Positions 9,330 to 16,557 of a stretch of 32,595 nucleotides of DNA are shown here, piece after piece (the stretch's first letter is position 1; each line of letters starts with the position of its first letter). Location: assembly GCA_900314715.1 (NCBI GenBank), contig OMWI01000040.1, positions 1 through 32,595 on the forward strand, given 5' to 3'. Made by a program: the position numbers and the translations under genes. The notes below the pieces were generated by a model. The model had not been told where the DNA came from, did not search any database, and saw nothing but the letters and a program-made list of their open reading frames with translations. The DNA comes from an uncultured Prevotellaceae bacterium. Lineage in GTDB: Bacteria > Bacteroidota > Bacteroidia > Bacteroidales > Bacteroidaceae.

Positions 9330-9337
9330 TAATTTTG
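9330..9337 (+). promoter_or_regulatory. Probable -7 box for rplU-rpmA
   Basis: TAATTTTG matches the Bacteroidota -7 consensus, but no TTTG lies 19-21 bp upstream. If used, it leaves an unusually long leader of about 110 nt before rplU. Confidence 0.45.
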
Positions 9338-9453
9338 CATTCCAAATTGGCTCCGATGGGGCTTTTAATGATAAATATTTGATGCCGTGGAGGCTCTGTT
9401 AAGTATTGACACGATGTCATTCGCCTTACGGATTAACCGTTTAAATTATTAAA

Positions 9454-9771
9454 ATGTACGCAATTGTAGAAATTAACGGTCAGCAGTTCAAGGCTGAAAC
9501 AGGCATGAAACTTTATGTAAATCACATGAAGGATGCTGAGGTAGGTAAGACTGTTGAGTTTGACAAGGTACTTCTCGTAGACAATGAGGGTGCAGTCACA
9601 GTTGGTGCTCCTACTGTAGAAGGTGCAAAAGTAGTAGTTGAAGTAGTGAATCCACTCGTAAAGGGTGAAAAGGTTATCGTTTTCAAGATGAAACGCCGCA
9701 AGGACTATCGCAAGAAGAACGGTCATCGTCAGCAATTCACTGAAGTTAAAGTTAAATCAGTTATCGCTTAA
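9454..9771 (+). CDS. rplU: 50S ribosomal protein L21 (bL21)
   Basis: 105 aa. It starts [15 protein letters not shown], the universal bL21 N-terminus, and contains [17 protein letters not shown], the basic rRNA-binding loop, near 68-84. Full normal length. It is followed after 18 bp by rpmA, the standard bL21-bL27 pair, so both are made from one transcript. bL21 binds 23S rRNA. Confidence 0.98.
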   Translation: MYAIVEINGQQFKAETGMKLYVNHMKDAEVGKTVEFDKVLLVDNEGAVTVGAPTVEGAKVVVEVVNPLVKGEKVIVFKMKRRKDYRKKNGHRQQFTEVKVKSVIA

Positions 9772-9789
9772 AGTTTAGGAGGATTACAA

Positions 9790-10047
9790 ATGGCTCATAA
9801 AAAAGGTGTAGGTAGTTCTAAGAACGGCCGCGAATCAGCTTCACAAAGATTAGGCGTTAAGATTTGGGGTGGCCAGAAATGCGTAGCAGGTAATATCATC
9901 GTTCGTCAACGTGGTACAAAGCACAATCCTGGTAAGAATGTAGGTATCGGTAAGGATGATACTCTTTATGCTCTTACAGACGGTGTTGTTGAGTTCCACA
10001 AGGGACGTCGCGACAAGAGCGTCGTTAACGTGATTCCTGAAGCATAA
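9790..10047 (+). CDS. rpmA: 50S ribosomal protein L27 (bL27)
   Basis: 85 aa. It starts [16 protein letters not shown], the conserved N-terminal tail that reaches the peptidyl-transferase centre. It contains [16 protein letters not shown] in the body. There is no Firmicutes-type N-terminal extension. A clear Shine-Dalgarno-like GGAGG lies about 8 bp before the ATG, which is unusual for this window and typical only of its ribosomal genes. Confidence 0.98.
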   Translation: MAHKKGVGSSKNGRESASQRLGVKIWGGQKCVAGNIIVRQRGTKHNPGKNVGIGKDDTLYALTDGVVEFHKGRRDKSVVNVIPEA

Positions 10048-10096
10048 GGATATTGAATGGTTAACTGAATTTTATTTATTCAACTAATAAAAGTTT

Positions 10097-10132
10097 GGGC
10101 TGTATCTATTATGGATATAGCCCATATTTTTT
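10097..10132 (+). terminator. Terminator of rplU-rpmA
   Basis: A 10-bp stem (10097-10106 with 10114-10123, one G-U pair) with a 7-nt loop, followed shortly by a run of T (10127-10132). It overlaps the end of the convergent small gene and may serve both directions. Confidence 0.8.
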
Positions 10133-10310
10133 AATATTTGCTCTCACGCTTCATTTTAATGACATACGTAATGATGCCGATGGCAATCATGATAACGCCA
10201 ATTGACAATAAGGCATTTGAGTCGGTCCATCCAACAAGAAAGCAAATAGCTAACCATAAGACACCGATATATACGAGTGGAAGTCCTAAATATTTGAGTA
10301 TTTTATTCAT
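10131..10310 (-). CDS. Small two-helix membrane protein
   Basis: 59 aa on the minus strand. It begins MNKILKYLGLPLVYIGVLWL and contains two hydrophobic helices (about 7-26 and 34-52), a short loop with TDSN between them, and a basic tail KMKRESKY. Codon use is normal and the frame ends exactly at the rpmA terminator. A -7 box (minus TATTTTTG, plus 10329-10336) lies about 20 bp upstream. Small proteins of this type are found beside ribosomal genes in Bacteroidales; the function is unknown. It was chosen over the plus-strand frame in the same interval because only the minus frame gives a sensible membrane-protein pattern. Confidence 0.75.
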   Translation of the reverse strand: MNKILKYLGLPLVYIGVLWLAICFLVGWTDSNALLSIGVIMIAIGIITYVIKMKRESKY

Positions 10311-10346
10311 AAATCATTGATTTTGTGGCAAAAATACAAAAAATAT

Positions 10347-10378
10347 TTTGGTCGTTTGTAATAATTGTTGTAATTTTG
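10347..10378 (+). promoter_or_regulatory. Promoter of rpsF-rpsR-rplI
   Basis: TTTG at 10347-10350, a 20-bp gap, and TAATTTTG at 10371-10378: an exact Bacteroidota housekeeping promoter. Transcription would start about 50 bp before rpsF. Confidence 0.8.
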
Positions 10379-10433
10379 CACCCGCAAATTGCAATTTAGT
10401 TAATTAATTATCTTATTTTATTAAAAAAGTAGT

Positions 10434-10778
10434 ATGAATCAATACGAAACCGTTTTCATTTTAACTCCCGTTTTGTCTGATGATCAGATGAAGGAAGCGG
10501 TCGCTAAATTCAAGAAACTGCTCACCGATAATGGTGCTGAGATTTTGAACGAAGAGGCCTGGGGATTGAAGAAATTGGCTTATCAAATCCAGAAGAAGAC
10601 CTCTGGGTTCTACAACTTGTTTGAGTTCAAGGCTGAGCCATCTCTTATCAAAACTCTCGAAACAGCTTATCGCCGTGACGAGAAAGTAATTCGTTACATG
10701 ATTGTTAAACTTGACAAGTATGCCGTTGCTTACGCAGAGAAGCGTCGCGCTAAGCTTGCTAAAAAAGAGGAGGCATAA
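10434..10778 (+). CDS. rpsF: 30S ribosomal protein S6 (bS6)
   Basis: 114 aa. It starts [21 protein letters not shown], and the middle carries [23 protein letters not shown], the bS6 beta-sheet core. [14 protein letters not shown] marks the conserved rRNA/S18-binding face. First gene of the S6-S18-L9 operon, with rpsR starting 3 bp after its stop. Full length. Confidence 0.98.
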   Translation: MNQYETVFILTPVLSDDQMKEAVAKFKKLLTDNGAEILNEEAWGLKKLAYQIQKKTSGFYNLFEFKAEPSLIKTLETAYRRDEKVIRYMIVKLDKYAVAYAEKRRAKLAKKEEA

Positions 10779-10781
10779 TCC

Positions 10782-11051
10782 ATGGCAACACAAGATTCTG
10801 AAATCCGTTATTTGACAGCTCCTTCTATCGACACAAAGAAGAAGAAGTATTGCCGTTTCAAGAAGAGTGGTATTAAGTACATCGACTATAAAGATCCTGA
10901 GTTCTTGAAGAAATTCTTGAACGAACAAGGTAAGATTCTTCCACGTCGTATCACAGGTACTTCCTTGAAGTATCAGCGTCGTGTAGCACAAGCCGTTAAG
11001 CGTGCTCGTCAGATTGCACTGCTTCCTTACGTAACAGACTTGATGAAATAA
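10782..11051 (+). CDS. rpsR: 30S ribosomal protein S18 (bS18)
   Basis: 89 aa. It contains [18 protein letters not shown] and [30 protein letters not shown], the signature of bS18. It partners S6 in the 30S platform. The short gap to rpsF indicates coupled translation. Confidence 0.98.
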   Translation: MATQDSEIRYLTAPSIDTKKKKYCRFKKSGIKYIDYKDPEFLKKFLNEQGKILPRRITGTSLKYQRRVAQAVKRARQIALLPYVTDLMK

Positions 11052-11071
11052 TTAATTGAGGAGGAAACAGA

Positions 11072-11620
11072 ATGGAAATCATATTGAAAGAAGATATTAT
11101 CGGTCTCGGATACAAGAACGATATCGTTAATGTAAAGGAAGGTTATGGTCGTAACTACCTGATTCCACAAGGAAAGGGTGTTATCGCATCTGCATCTGCA
11201 AAGAAAGTTCTCGCAGAGAATTTGAAGCAACAAGCTCATAAACTCGCTGCTCAGAAGGCTGCCGCTGAAGATAAGGCAAAGGCTTTCGAAGGCGTATCTC
11301 TCGAAATCCCTGCAAAGGTTTCTGTAACTGGCCAGCTCTACGGTTCTGTTGGTGCTGCTCAAGTGGTTGAAGCTCTTGCTAAGAAGGGTATTGAGATTGA
11401 TCGTAAGATTGTTACCATGCACGAGGCAAAGCGTGTTGGTGACTACGAGGCAATCGTTCATTTCCATAAGGAAGTTGAAGTAGCTGTTCCCGTAAAGGTT
11501 GTTGCAGAGAACGTTCCTGCTCCCGCACCAGTAGAGGAGGAGAAGAAAGAAGAAGCTCCAGTTGAGATTCCTGAACTCGAGGATATCGAGGACGAACTTG
11601 AAGACGAAGCAGAAGCTTAA
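11072..11620 (+). CDS. rplI: 50S ribosomal protein L9 (bL9)
   Basis: 182 aa. It starts MEIILKEDIIGLGYKND, and GYGRNYLIPQGKGV is the conserved N-terminal rRNA-binding motif. A long connecting helix and a C-terminal domain follow. The last 35 residues are an acidic Glu/Pro/Ala tail that extends past the usual 148-150 aa of bL9; such tails occur in Bacteroidota. A strong GAGGAGG site precedes the ATG. Confidence 0.98.
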   Translation: MEIILKEDIIGLGYKNDIVNVKEGYGRNYLIPQGKGVIASASAKKVLAENLKQQAHKLAAQKAAAEDKAKAFEGVSLEIPAKVSVTGQLYGSVGAAQVVEALAKKGIEIDRKIVTMHEAKRVGDYEAIVHFHKEVEVAVPVKVVAENVPAPAPVEEEKKEEAPVEIPELEDIEDELEDEAEA

Positions 11621-11663
11621 TGAAGTATATATTTTCGCACTGTAAAACAGCGTTTCGATAGAG

Positions 11664-11698
11664 AATCCCAGTCGTCTAATATGATGGCTGGGATTTTT
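11664..11698 (+). terminator. Terminator of the rpsF-rpsR-rplI operon
   Basis: A 13-bp stem (11664-11676 with 11683-11695, including G-U pairs), a 6-nt loop, and a run of five T at 11694-11698. Confidence 0.85.
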
Positions 11699-11768
11699 GT
11701 TTGGTTTTAAGATGGGATATGCTTAAAGTGAACATATCATGTGATTATCGTAGAGTATTACATGACGC

Positions 11769-11834
11769 TCATAAATATACTATTTACGAGTTGTAAACAT
11801 ACCATTTACGAGTCATAAATATACTATTTACGAA
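11769..11834. repeat. 22-nt tandem repeat, three clear units
   Basis: Units at 11769-11790, 11791-11812 and 11813-11834 are 80-95% identical. Each contains CATAAATA or GTAAACAT, then ATTTACGA, so that TAAA and TTTA form a small internal dyad. Degenerate units of the same period can be seen before (11747-11768) and after (11835-11856). Phase and period match the array at 2781-2890. Confidence 0.85.
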
Positions 11835-11875
11835 TGCGAAATGTAATACATCTCGATTTAAGCGATTAATTGAAC

Positions 11876-12598
11876 CTATTCCAATATCATGTTCACCACG
11901 GAAACGGCATCTGCAACGTTCACTTCTCCGTCTTCATTCACGTCACCTTTTTGATAAATCATATTGGTAGGCTCGTTTCCATTTAAAGGATATATGTGTC
12001 TAAAATCATTCCAAAGGTCATTTGTCTTGTAGTTTTCAAGTGAATTAGCGGGTACATATAAATTCCCTATTTGAGTCATGATGTAGAAAGTATTATTGGT
12101 TATTTGGGGAACTTCTTTTGAATAGCAATAAACATTTTTAATTTCACAGCTGCTAAATGCGGCATTACCAATCACTTTGACGTGATTGCCAATAGTCAAG
12201 GAGGTGAGATTTCTGCAGCCGTCAAAAGCATATTTTTCAATCTCATTAACACTATTTGGAATGACGATGGAAGCTAAACTACTACAAGTACCAAAGCAAC
12301 GATTGGGGATTTTCTTAATGTTATTGGGAAGTGTGGCTGATTCCAAGTTATAACAGCAAGAAAAAGCATTTCCTTGTATTGTAGTTACTGAATTTGGGAT
12401 TACAATGGATGTTAGGGCCTTACATCTTTCAAATGCATAATAACCAATGGTAGTCACGCTATTGGGGATTGTTATAGCTGACAGATTTTCACATCCTGAG
12501 AAAACTCCGTCTTCTATGGTAGTAATACCATTGGGTAATGTAGCTGTTGTTAAACTCTTACAAACCTGAGTATTTGCAAGCCACTTTATTTCAATTGT
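11876..12598 (-). pseudogene. BspA-like leucine-rich-repeat surface protein, 5'-truncated
   Basis: About 241 codons open from 12598 down to the stop. At least six LRR_5 repeats are visible, with consensus IVIPNSVTTIxxxAFxxCxxLTS, the Treponema/BspA-type repeat. A C-terminal module follows with GDVNEDGEVNVADAVSVV, a dockerin-like or calcium-binding DxNxDGxVNxAD element common at the end of secreted Prevotella proteins. A GTG at 12455-12457 could be called as a start, but two more LRR repeats continue upstream in frame with no ATG, ending at a TAA (12599-12601). No signal peptide remains. The 5' end has therefore been lost at about 12600, near the left edge of the defence island. Confidence 0.85.
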
Positions 12599-12979
12599 TT
12601 ACGTGTTAAACGGTAGAAAAGTGATGACGTGGATTCTGTAGAGGGTGAGGAATTCCTGAAATTAACGTTTTTAACATTTGTAAACCTCAAAATCGGCGTA
12701 TCTGTGCATTTTTTGAAGGTGGTTCTTAAAAAGTACAAGACACATGCAATGAAAGACTCAAAAAAACAGTCAGTCATTGGTACAATTATAAAAACAACTT
12801 GCGAAACAATTGTGCTGAACACTTCAATTCAACCTGTTTTCTCATATATAATGCCACCCAATATAAAATAACGAGCTATTTTCGGCACAAAACGGTTAAA
12901 GTATTCAAAAAGTTTTAGCAAAAATATTGTTCTGTGACGATTTTTTCGTAACTTTGCGCCAAACTAAAAACATTTTATT
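12599..12979. other. 381-bp gap between LRR remnant and defence island
   Basis: AT-rich. A minus frame (12586-12822) is open but resembles nothing and overlaps the LRR remnant, so it is not called. The only clear signal is the promoter at its right end. Confidence 0.6.
12926..12956 (+). promoter_or_regulatory. Promoter of the AbiL-type pair
   Basis: ATTG (12926-12929), a 19-bp gap, and TAACTTTG (12949-12956), about 24 bp before the ATPase start codon. Confidence 0.65.
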
Positions 12980-14329
12980 ATGCTTATAAGGGTTGTAACG
13001 ACGAATTTTAGGTCATACGGACAAGAAACGGAGTTCAATATGTTGCCGTCATCGAATGTCCGCAGAAAGGACTGGCATGTCCACAGCCAGGGCCGTGGTG
13101 CCAATGTGTTGCGCACGGCAGTTATCTATGGTGCCAATGGCGCTGGCAAGTCGTGTCTGGTAAAGGCACTTGGACGCCTCCAGACCATGGTGGCTATGGG
13201 CAGTTTGCCTCCCACGGCCTTCAGGGATGCCAACAAGTACAACGCCCCAGAAATGCCAGTTACCATTGAAGTGGAATTTGGCACCGAGTCCGACCAGTAT
13301 TCATACGGAGTAAGCTATCGTAGTACACTATGCGTGGAGGAATGGCTGTATTCTACCATTAAGAAACCCGTTTGTGTATTCGAGCGTAAGTATGATGCAC
13401 AGACAGGCAAGACTAATATCAAATTGGCTGGCAACAAAAAGGACGAGGCAAAGAACAAGCTGTTGATTTCCCTTTTGGAAGATAATCTGCTGAAAGGTAA
13501 CGAACTGATGCTGTCGAAGCATGACGTGGTAAAGAACAGTCACATTACAGATGCCTTTTTGTGGCTGACCACCAAGATGCACGTCATTTTCCCAGAAACT
13601 CGCTCAACCTCTATTTTCGACAACCGTTATTCTGACGAGACATTTAAGTCGCAGTCGGAAGCTCTCATTTCTTCATTGGATCTCGGCATCAATGAACTGA
13701 CCTTGAAAGACGAGGATATTGAGTCGTTCAAGCAGAGCATTTCCGAATGGCCCGAACTGGTGCAGGGCGTGGATGGCATTGTCAAAAGGCTCTCCCGTTC
13801 TCCCGAGGGCACGGAGGAGGTAATGATTGATACAGGTGCCTTCACTGTCAGTATGCGTCGTGAAGGCAACAAGTATTTTGTGCGCCGTGTCAAAGCCCTT
13901 CATAAGGTCAAAGACAACCTCTATGACTTCGAGTTGAAGGAAGAGTCAGACGGCACTCAGCGTATTTTCGACTTCGTGCCGATGGTGCAGAATGTCAAGA
14001 GCGAGGCTTGCACATACGTCATTGACGAACTGGACCGAAGCCTGCATCCTACGCTTGTGCGGACACTGGTTTCGCGTATTGTCACCGACAAGAACATGAA
14101 GGGTCAGCTAATTTTCACCACCCACGATGCAGGTTTGCTCGATGGAAAGGTATTCCGTAACGACGAGATTTGGTTTGCAGAGAAAGACCGAGAGACGCAG
14201 AGCACCCACCTATACACGCTCGACGAATTCAAGCCCCGTGCAGATTTGGATCTGGAGAAAGGCTACCTCAATGGTCGTTTCGGGGCTATTCCTTTCTTGG
14301 CACGTTTCAACGACTTAAATTGGGAGTGA
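12980..14329 (+). CDS. AAA family ATPase of an AbiL-type defence pair (AbiLi-like)
   Basis: 449 aa. Walker A GANGAGKS at 51-58, directly after an N-terminal RVVTTNFRSYGQET strand typical of SMC/OLD-like ATPases. A signature-like ESDGTQR lies at 322-328, Walker B TYVIDELDRSLHP at 345-357, and H-loop TTHD at 380-383. No transmembrane segment. The RloB-like gene starts 1 bp after its stop, the arrangement of AbiLi/AbiLii abortive-infection pairs. In such pairs the ATPase is thought to sense infection and control the partner. Together with its partner it looks richer in G+C than the SIR2-HerA genes behind it, suggesting a separate arrival. The specific AbiL assignment rests on the partner; the ATPase alone would be called a generic AAA_15/AAA_21 protein. 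Confidence 0.85.
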   Translation: MLIRVVTTNFRSYGQETEFNMLPSSNVRRKDWHVHSQGRGANVLRTAVIYGANGAGKSCLVKALGRLQTMVAMGSLPPTAFRDANKYNAPEMPVTIEVEFGTESDQYSYGVSYRSTLCVEEWLYSTIKKPVCVFERKYDAQTGKTNIKLAGNKKDEAKNKLLISLLEDNLLKGNELMLSKHDVVKNSHITDAFLWLTTKMHVIFPETRSTSIFDNRYSDETFKSQSEALISSLDLGINELTLKDEDIESFKQSISEWPELVQGVDGIVKRLSRSPEGTEEVMIDTGAFTVSMRREGNKYFVRRVKALHKVKDNLYDFELKEESDGTQRIFDFVPMVQNVKSEACTYVIDELDRSLHPTLVRTLVSRIVTDKNMKGQLIFTTHDAGLLDGKVFRNDEIWFAEKDRETQSTHLYTLDEFKPRADLDLEKGYLNGRFGAIPFLARFNDLNWE

Positions 14330-14330
14330 T

Positions 14331-15044
14331 ATGGGATTCAAAGTTAGAGGCTATACGAGGGACGTACCTCAGGAGAAGGTTCGCGACTATTCCCTGTTTG
14401 CCATAGCAACAGAAGGAACCGAGCGTGAGCCAGACTACTTCCGTCTATTTGACGGCATCGACCGTATCAAGGTTGACATCATTGAACCAGAGGTTTCAGA
14501 CGAAGAAAACGCGCAAGAAAAGAAAAAAGCCTCCTCTCCGTCGAAAGTGTTGGAGAAGGTGAAAACATATATCGCCGAGAACCAATTAAGTGCCGATGAT
14601 GGCGACTCGCTGTGGTGCGTCATCGATGTTGACCGTTGGCCGCAGAAGCAGATAGAGGAACTGCATGCTTTCTGTGCCCAGAAGGAGAACTGGCATCTGG
14701 TCATCAGCAATCCCAGCATTGAAATCTGGCTCCTGTATCATAAACGGACTGACTTGACAGACCTTGGCATCCAAACCGCTAATGATGCCAAACAGGCACT
14801 CGACAAAATTGAGAAGGGCGGCTATTACTACATCAAGTATCTGCCGTTGATGCTCGATGCCATCGGGAACGCCCGCAATGCAGATTCAAATCCAGACGGC
14901 TATATGCCCGAACTGTTGCAGACGAAAGTCTATCAGCTGGGCGGTGCACTCTACGAACGTATGGGCAAGGTACGTTTTGAGAAATTCGTAGACTCGCTGC
15001 CCAGTATAGAGAAGGAAATTCTGAAACATAAAAAAAGGAAATAG
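14331..15044 (+). CDS. RloB-like protein (AbiLii-like, probable Toprim-type effector)
   Basis: 237 aa. ATEGTEREPDYF (26-37) and VIDVDRW (97-103) have the E...E and DxD spacing of metal-binding Toprim-like folds, and SNPSIEIWLLYH (126-137) is the RloB hallmark. A Lys/Glu-rich linker (56-70) lies between the first two motifs. RloB/AbiLii proteins are found behind an AAA ATPase in phage-resistance loci. A nuclease activity is inferred from the Toprim-like motifs and is not proven for this protein. Its start lies 1 bp after the ATPase stop, so translation is likely coupled. Confidence 0.85.
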   Translation: MGFKVRGYTRDVPQEKVRDYSLFAIATEGTEREPDYFRLFDGIDRIKVDIIEPEVSDEENAQEKKKASSPSKVLEKVKTYIAENQLSADDGDSLWCVIDVDRWPQKQIEELHAFCAQKENWHLVISNPSIEIWLLYHKRTDLTDLGIQTANDAKQALDKIEKGGYYYIKYLPLMLDAIGNARNADSNPDGYMPELLQTKVYQLGGALYERMGKVRFEKFVDSLPSIEKEILKHKKRK

Positions 15045-15123
15045 AACCACCAGACATTTCAACCGAATATGCGAAGAGGTAAGTAATAAAGTACTGTATC
15101 AATTATATGAATATAGGTTTATT

Positions 15124-16554
15124 ATGGATATAAAACAAAAAATAGAAAATGCCCAAACGGTGCTTAACGGAGAAGGTAATATAATAAAAACACGTGATGA
15201 CCGTGAGCTGATACTCGTTGATAAAGACGGGAAGGTACAGAATGCTGACAACTGTGGGTGGCTACCTGATAATGGAGAAGTTAATAAGTCGGTGTTTCGT
15301 ACGCGTATTGAACCATGGTTGACTTCTCTATTCCAATCTGAGCATCTATCACTGCTTTGCGGCTCTGGTATTACTAATGCTATCAGTTTCTTGGCTGGAG
15401 CAACAGGCAGTACTACGATGGGAACAACCACATTCACTCAGTTTAAGGATGAGATTCAAGAGGCTGCAGAGGCTTCAGCAGAGGCCAGTGGACGTAAGAA
15501 GGGCAATGTAGAAGACCAGATAAGGACGGCTAACGATCTGTTGAGAGGACTGAAAATTTTAAAGAAGGTTACAGAGGCAACGGCTTTGGAAACAGAATTG
15601 AATGATATTATCTCAAAATTTGCTAAATCAATATTGCTGTCTGAGAATGGAATAGCAACAGCTACTGAAGATAAACGGGAAAACGCTTATTCTGTACTTG
15701 TTAATTTCCTTCTCAGTTTTGCAAGTCGGACAGGAAATAGAGAAAGATTGAACATATTCACAACCAATTATGACCGACTGATTGAGGTTGGGGCAGAATT
15801 GGCAGGCATACACATGATGGACAGGTTTGTTGGAACCATGATGCCGATTTTCCGGTCTTCAAGGTTGAATCTTGACATTCATTATAATCCGCCAGGAATA
15901 CGAGGAGAACCACGTTATCTTGAAGGTGTTGCGAGGTTGACTAAACTTCATGGTTCTGTTGACTGGATACAGAATGGTAATGAAATAAGACGGGTAGGAT
16001 TACCTTTTGGTGCTGATAGTATTATGCCATATTTGAGCGCACCTGGATTGAAAGGTTCTGATGCACTAAAGTTGATGATATATCCCAACTCCGCAAAAGA
16101 CCGTGAAACGGCAGAATATCCCTACGTAGAGTTATTCCGTGATTTTGCAGCAGCAATTTGCAGACCAAATAGCACATTGGTGACGTATGGATATGGCTTC
16201 GGAGATGAGCACATCAACCGAGTCATTCATGATATGCTCACAATCCCTTCCACACACTTAGTGGTCATTTCTTTTAATGACCCAATTGGTCGTATATTAA
16301 AGTTTTACTATGAGTCAGCGCATTATGCACAGATATCCGTATTGATTGGTAAGGATTTGGGTGACATTACCAATTTAGCTAATGACTACTTACCTAAGTC
16401 TGCTATTGACCGGACTACTATTAGAATGGCAGAACTGTTACAGCATAGAATGGGAGTTGATTCAAGGGCATCTGCAACAACAACTTCTGTTTCATCTGCA
16501 CCTACCACTCCAGCTTCCTCTATTTCAGCAACTCCAACAACACCAATCGTATAG
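15124..16554 (+). CDS. SIR2-domain protein of a SIR2-HerA defence pair
   Basis: 476 aa. SIR2-type NAD-binding motifs: LLCGSGITNAIS (77-88), IFTTNYDRLIE (211-221) with the catalytic-type Asn215, TKLHGSVDW (273-281) with His276, and YGYGFGDEHINRVI (355-368). A long helical insert rich in Ala, Glu and Lys (about 105-170) separates the first two motifs. The last 30 residues are a Ser/Thr/Pro/Ala tail. SIR2 proteins of this kind act as NAD-degrading effectors in anti-phage systems. The HerA gene begins 3 bp after the stop, matching the two-gene SIR2-HerA system. The 80-bp gap after the RloB-like gene has no good promoter, so it may be read through from the AbiL pair. It ends with TAG. Confidence 0.88.
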   Translation: MDIKQKIENAQTVLNGEGNIIKTRDDRELILVDKDGKVQNADNCGWLPDNGEVNKSVFRTRIEPWLTSLFQSEHLSLLCGSGITNAISFLAGATGSTTMGTTTFTQFKDEIQEAAEASAEASGRKKGNVEDQIRTANDLLRGLKILKKVTEATALETELNDIISKFAKSILLSENGIATATEDKRENAYSVLVNFLLSFASRTGNRERLNIFTTNYDRLIEVGAELAGIHMMDRFVGTMMPIFRSSRLNLDIHYNPPGIRGEPRYLEGVARLTKLHGSVDWIQNGNEIRRVGLPFGADSIMPYLSAPGLKGSDALKLMIYPNSAKDRETAEYPYVELFRDFAAAICRPNSTLVTYGYGFGDEHINRVIHDMLTIPSTHLVVISFNDPIGRILKFYYESAHYAQISVLIGKDLGDITNLANDYLPKSAIDRTTIRMAELLQHRMGVDSRASATTTSVSSAPTTPASSISATPTTPIV

Positions 16555-16557
16555 CAC

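Noticed and set aside
9338-9453. Ribosomal-protein leader RNA before rplU
   Set aside because: The leader would be long, but I could not find a convincing stem structure by eye.
12586-12822. Minus-strand ORF of 78 codons
   Set aside because: Overlaps the LRR remnant, shows no recognisable pattern and has no promoter or start context.
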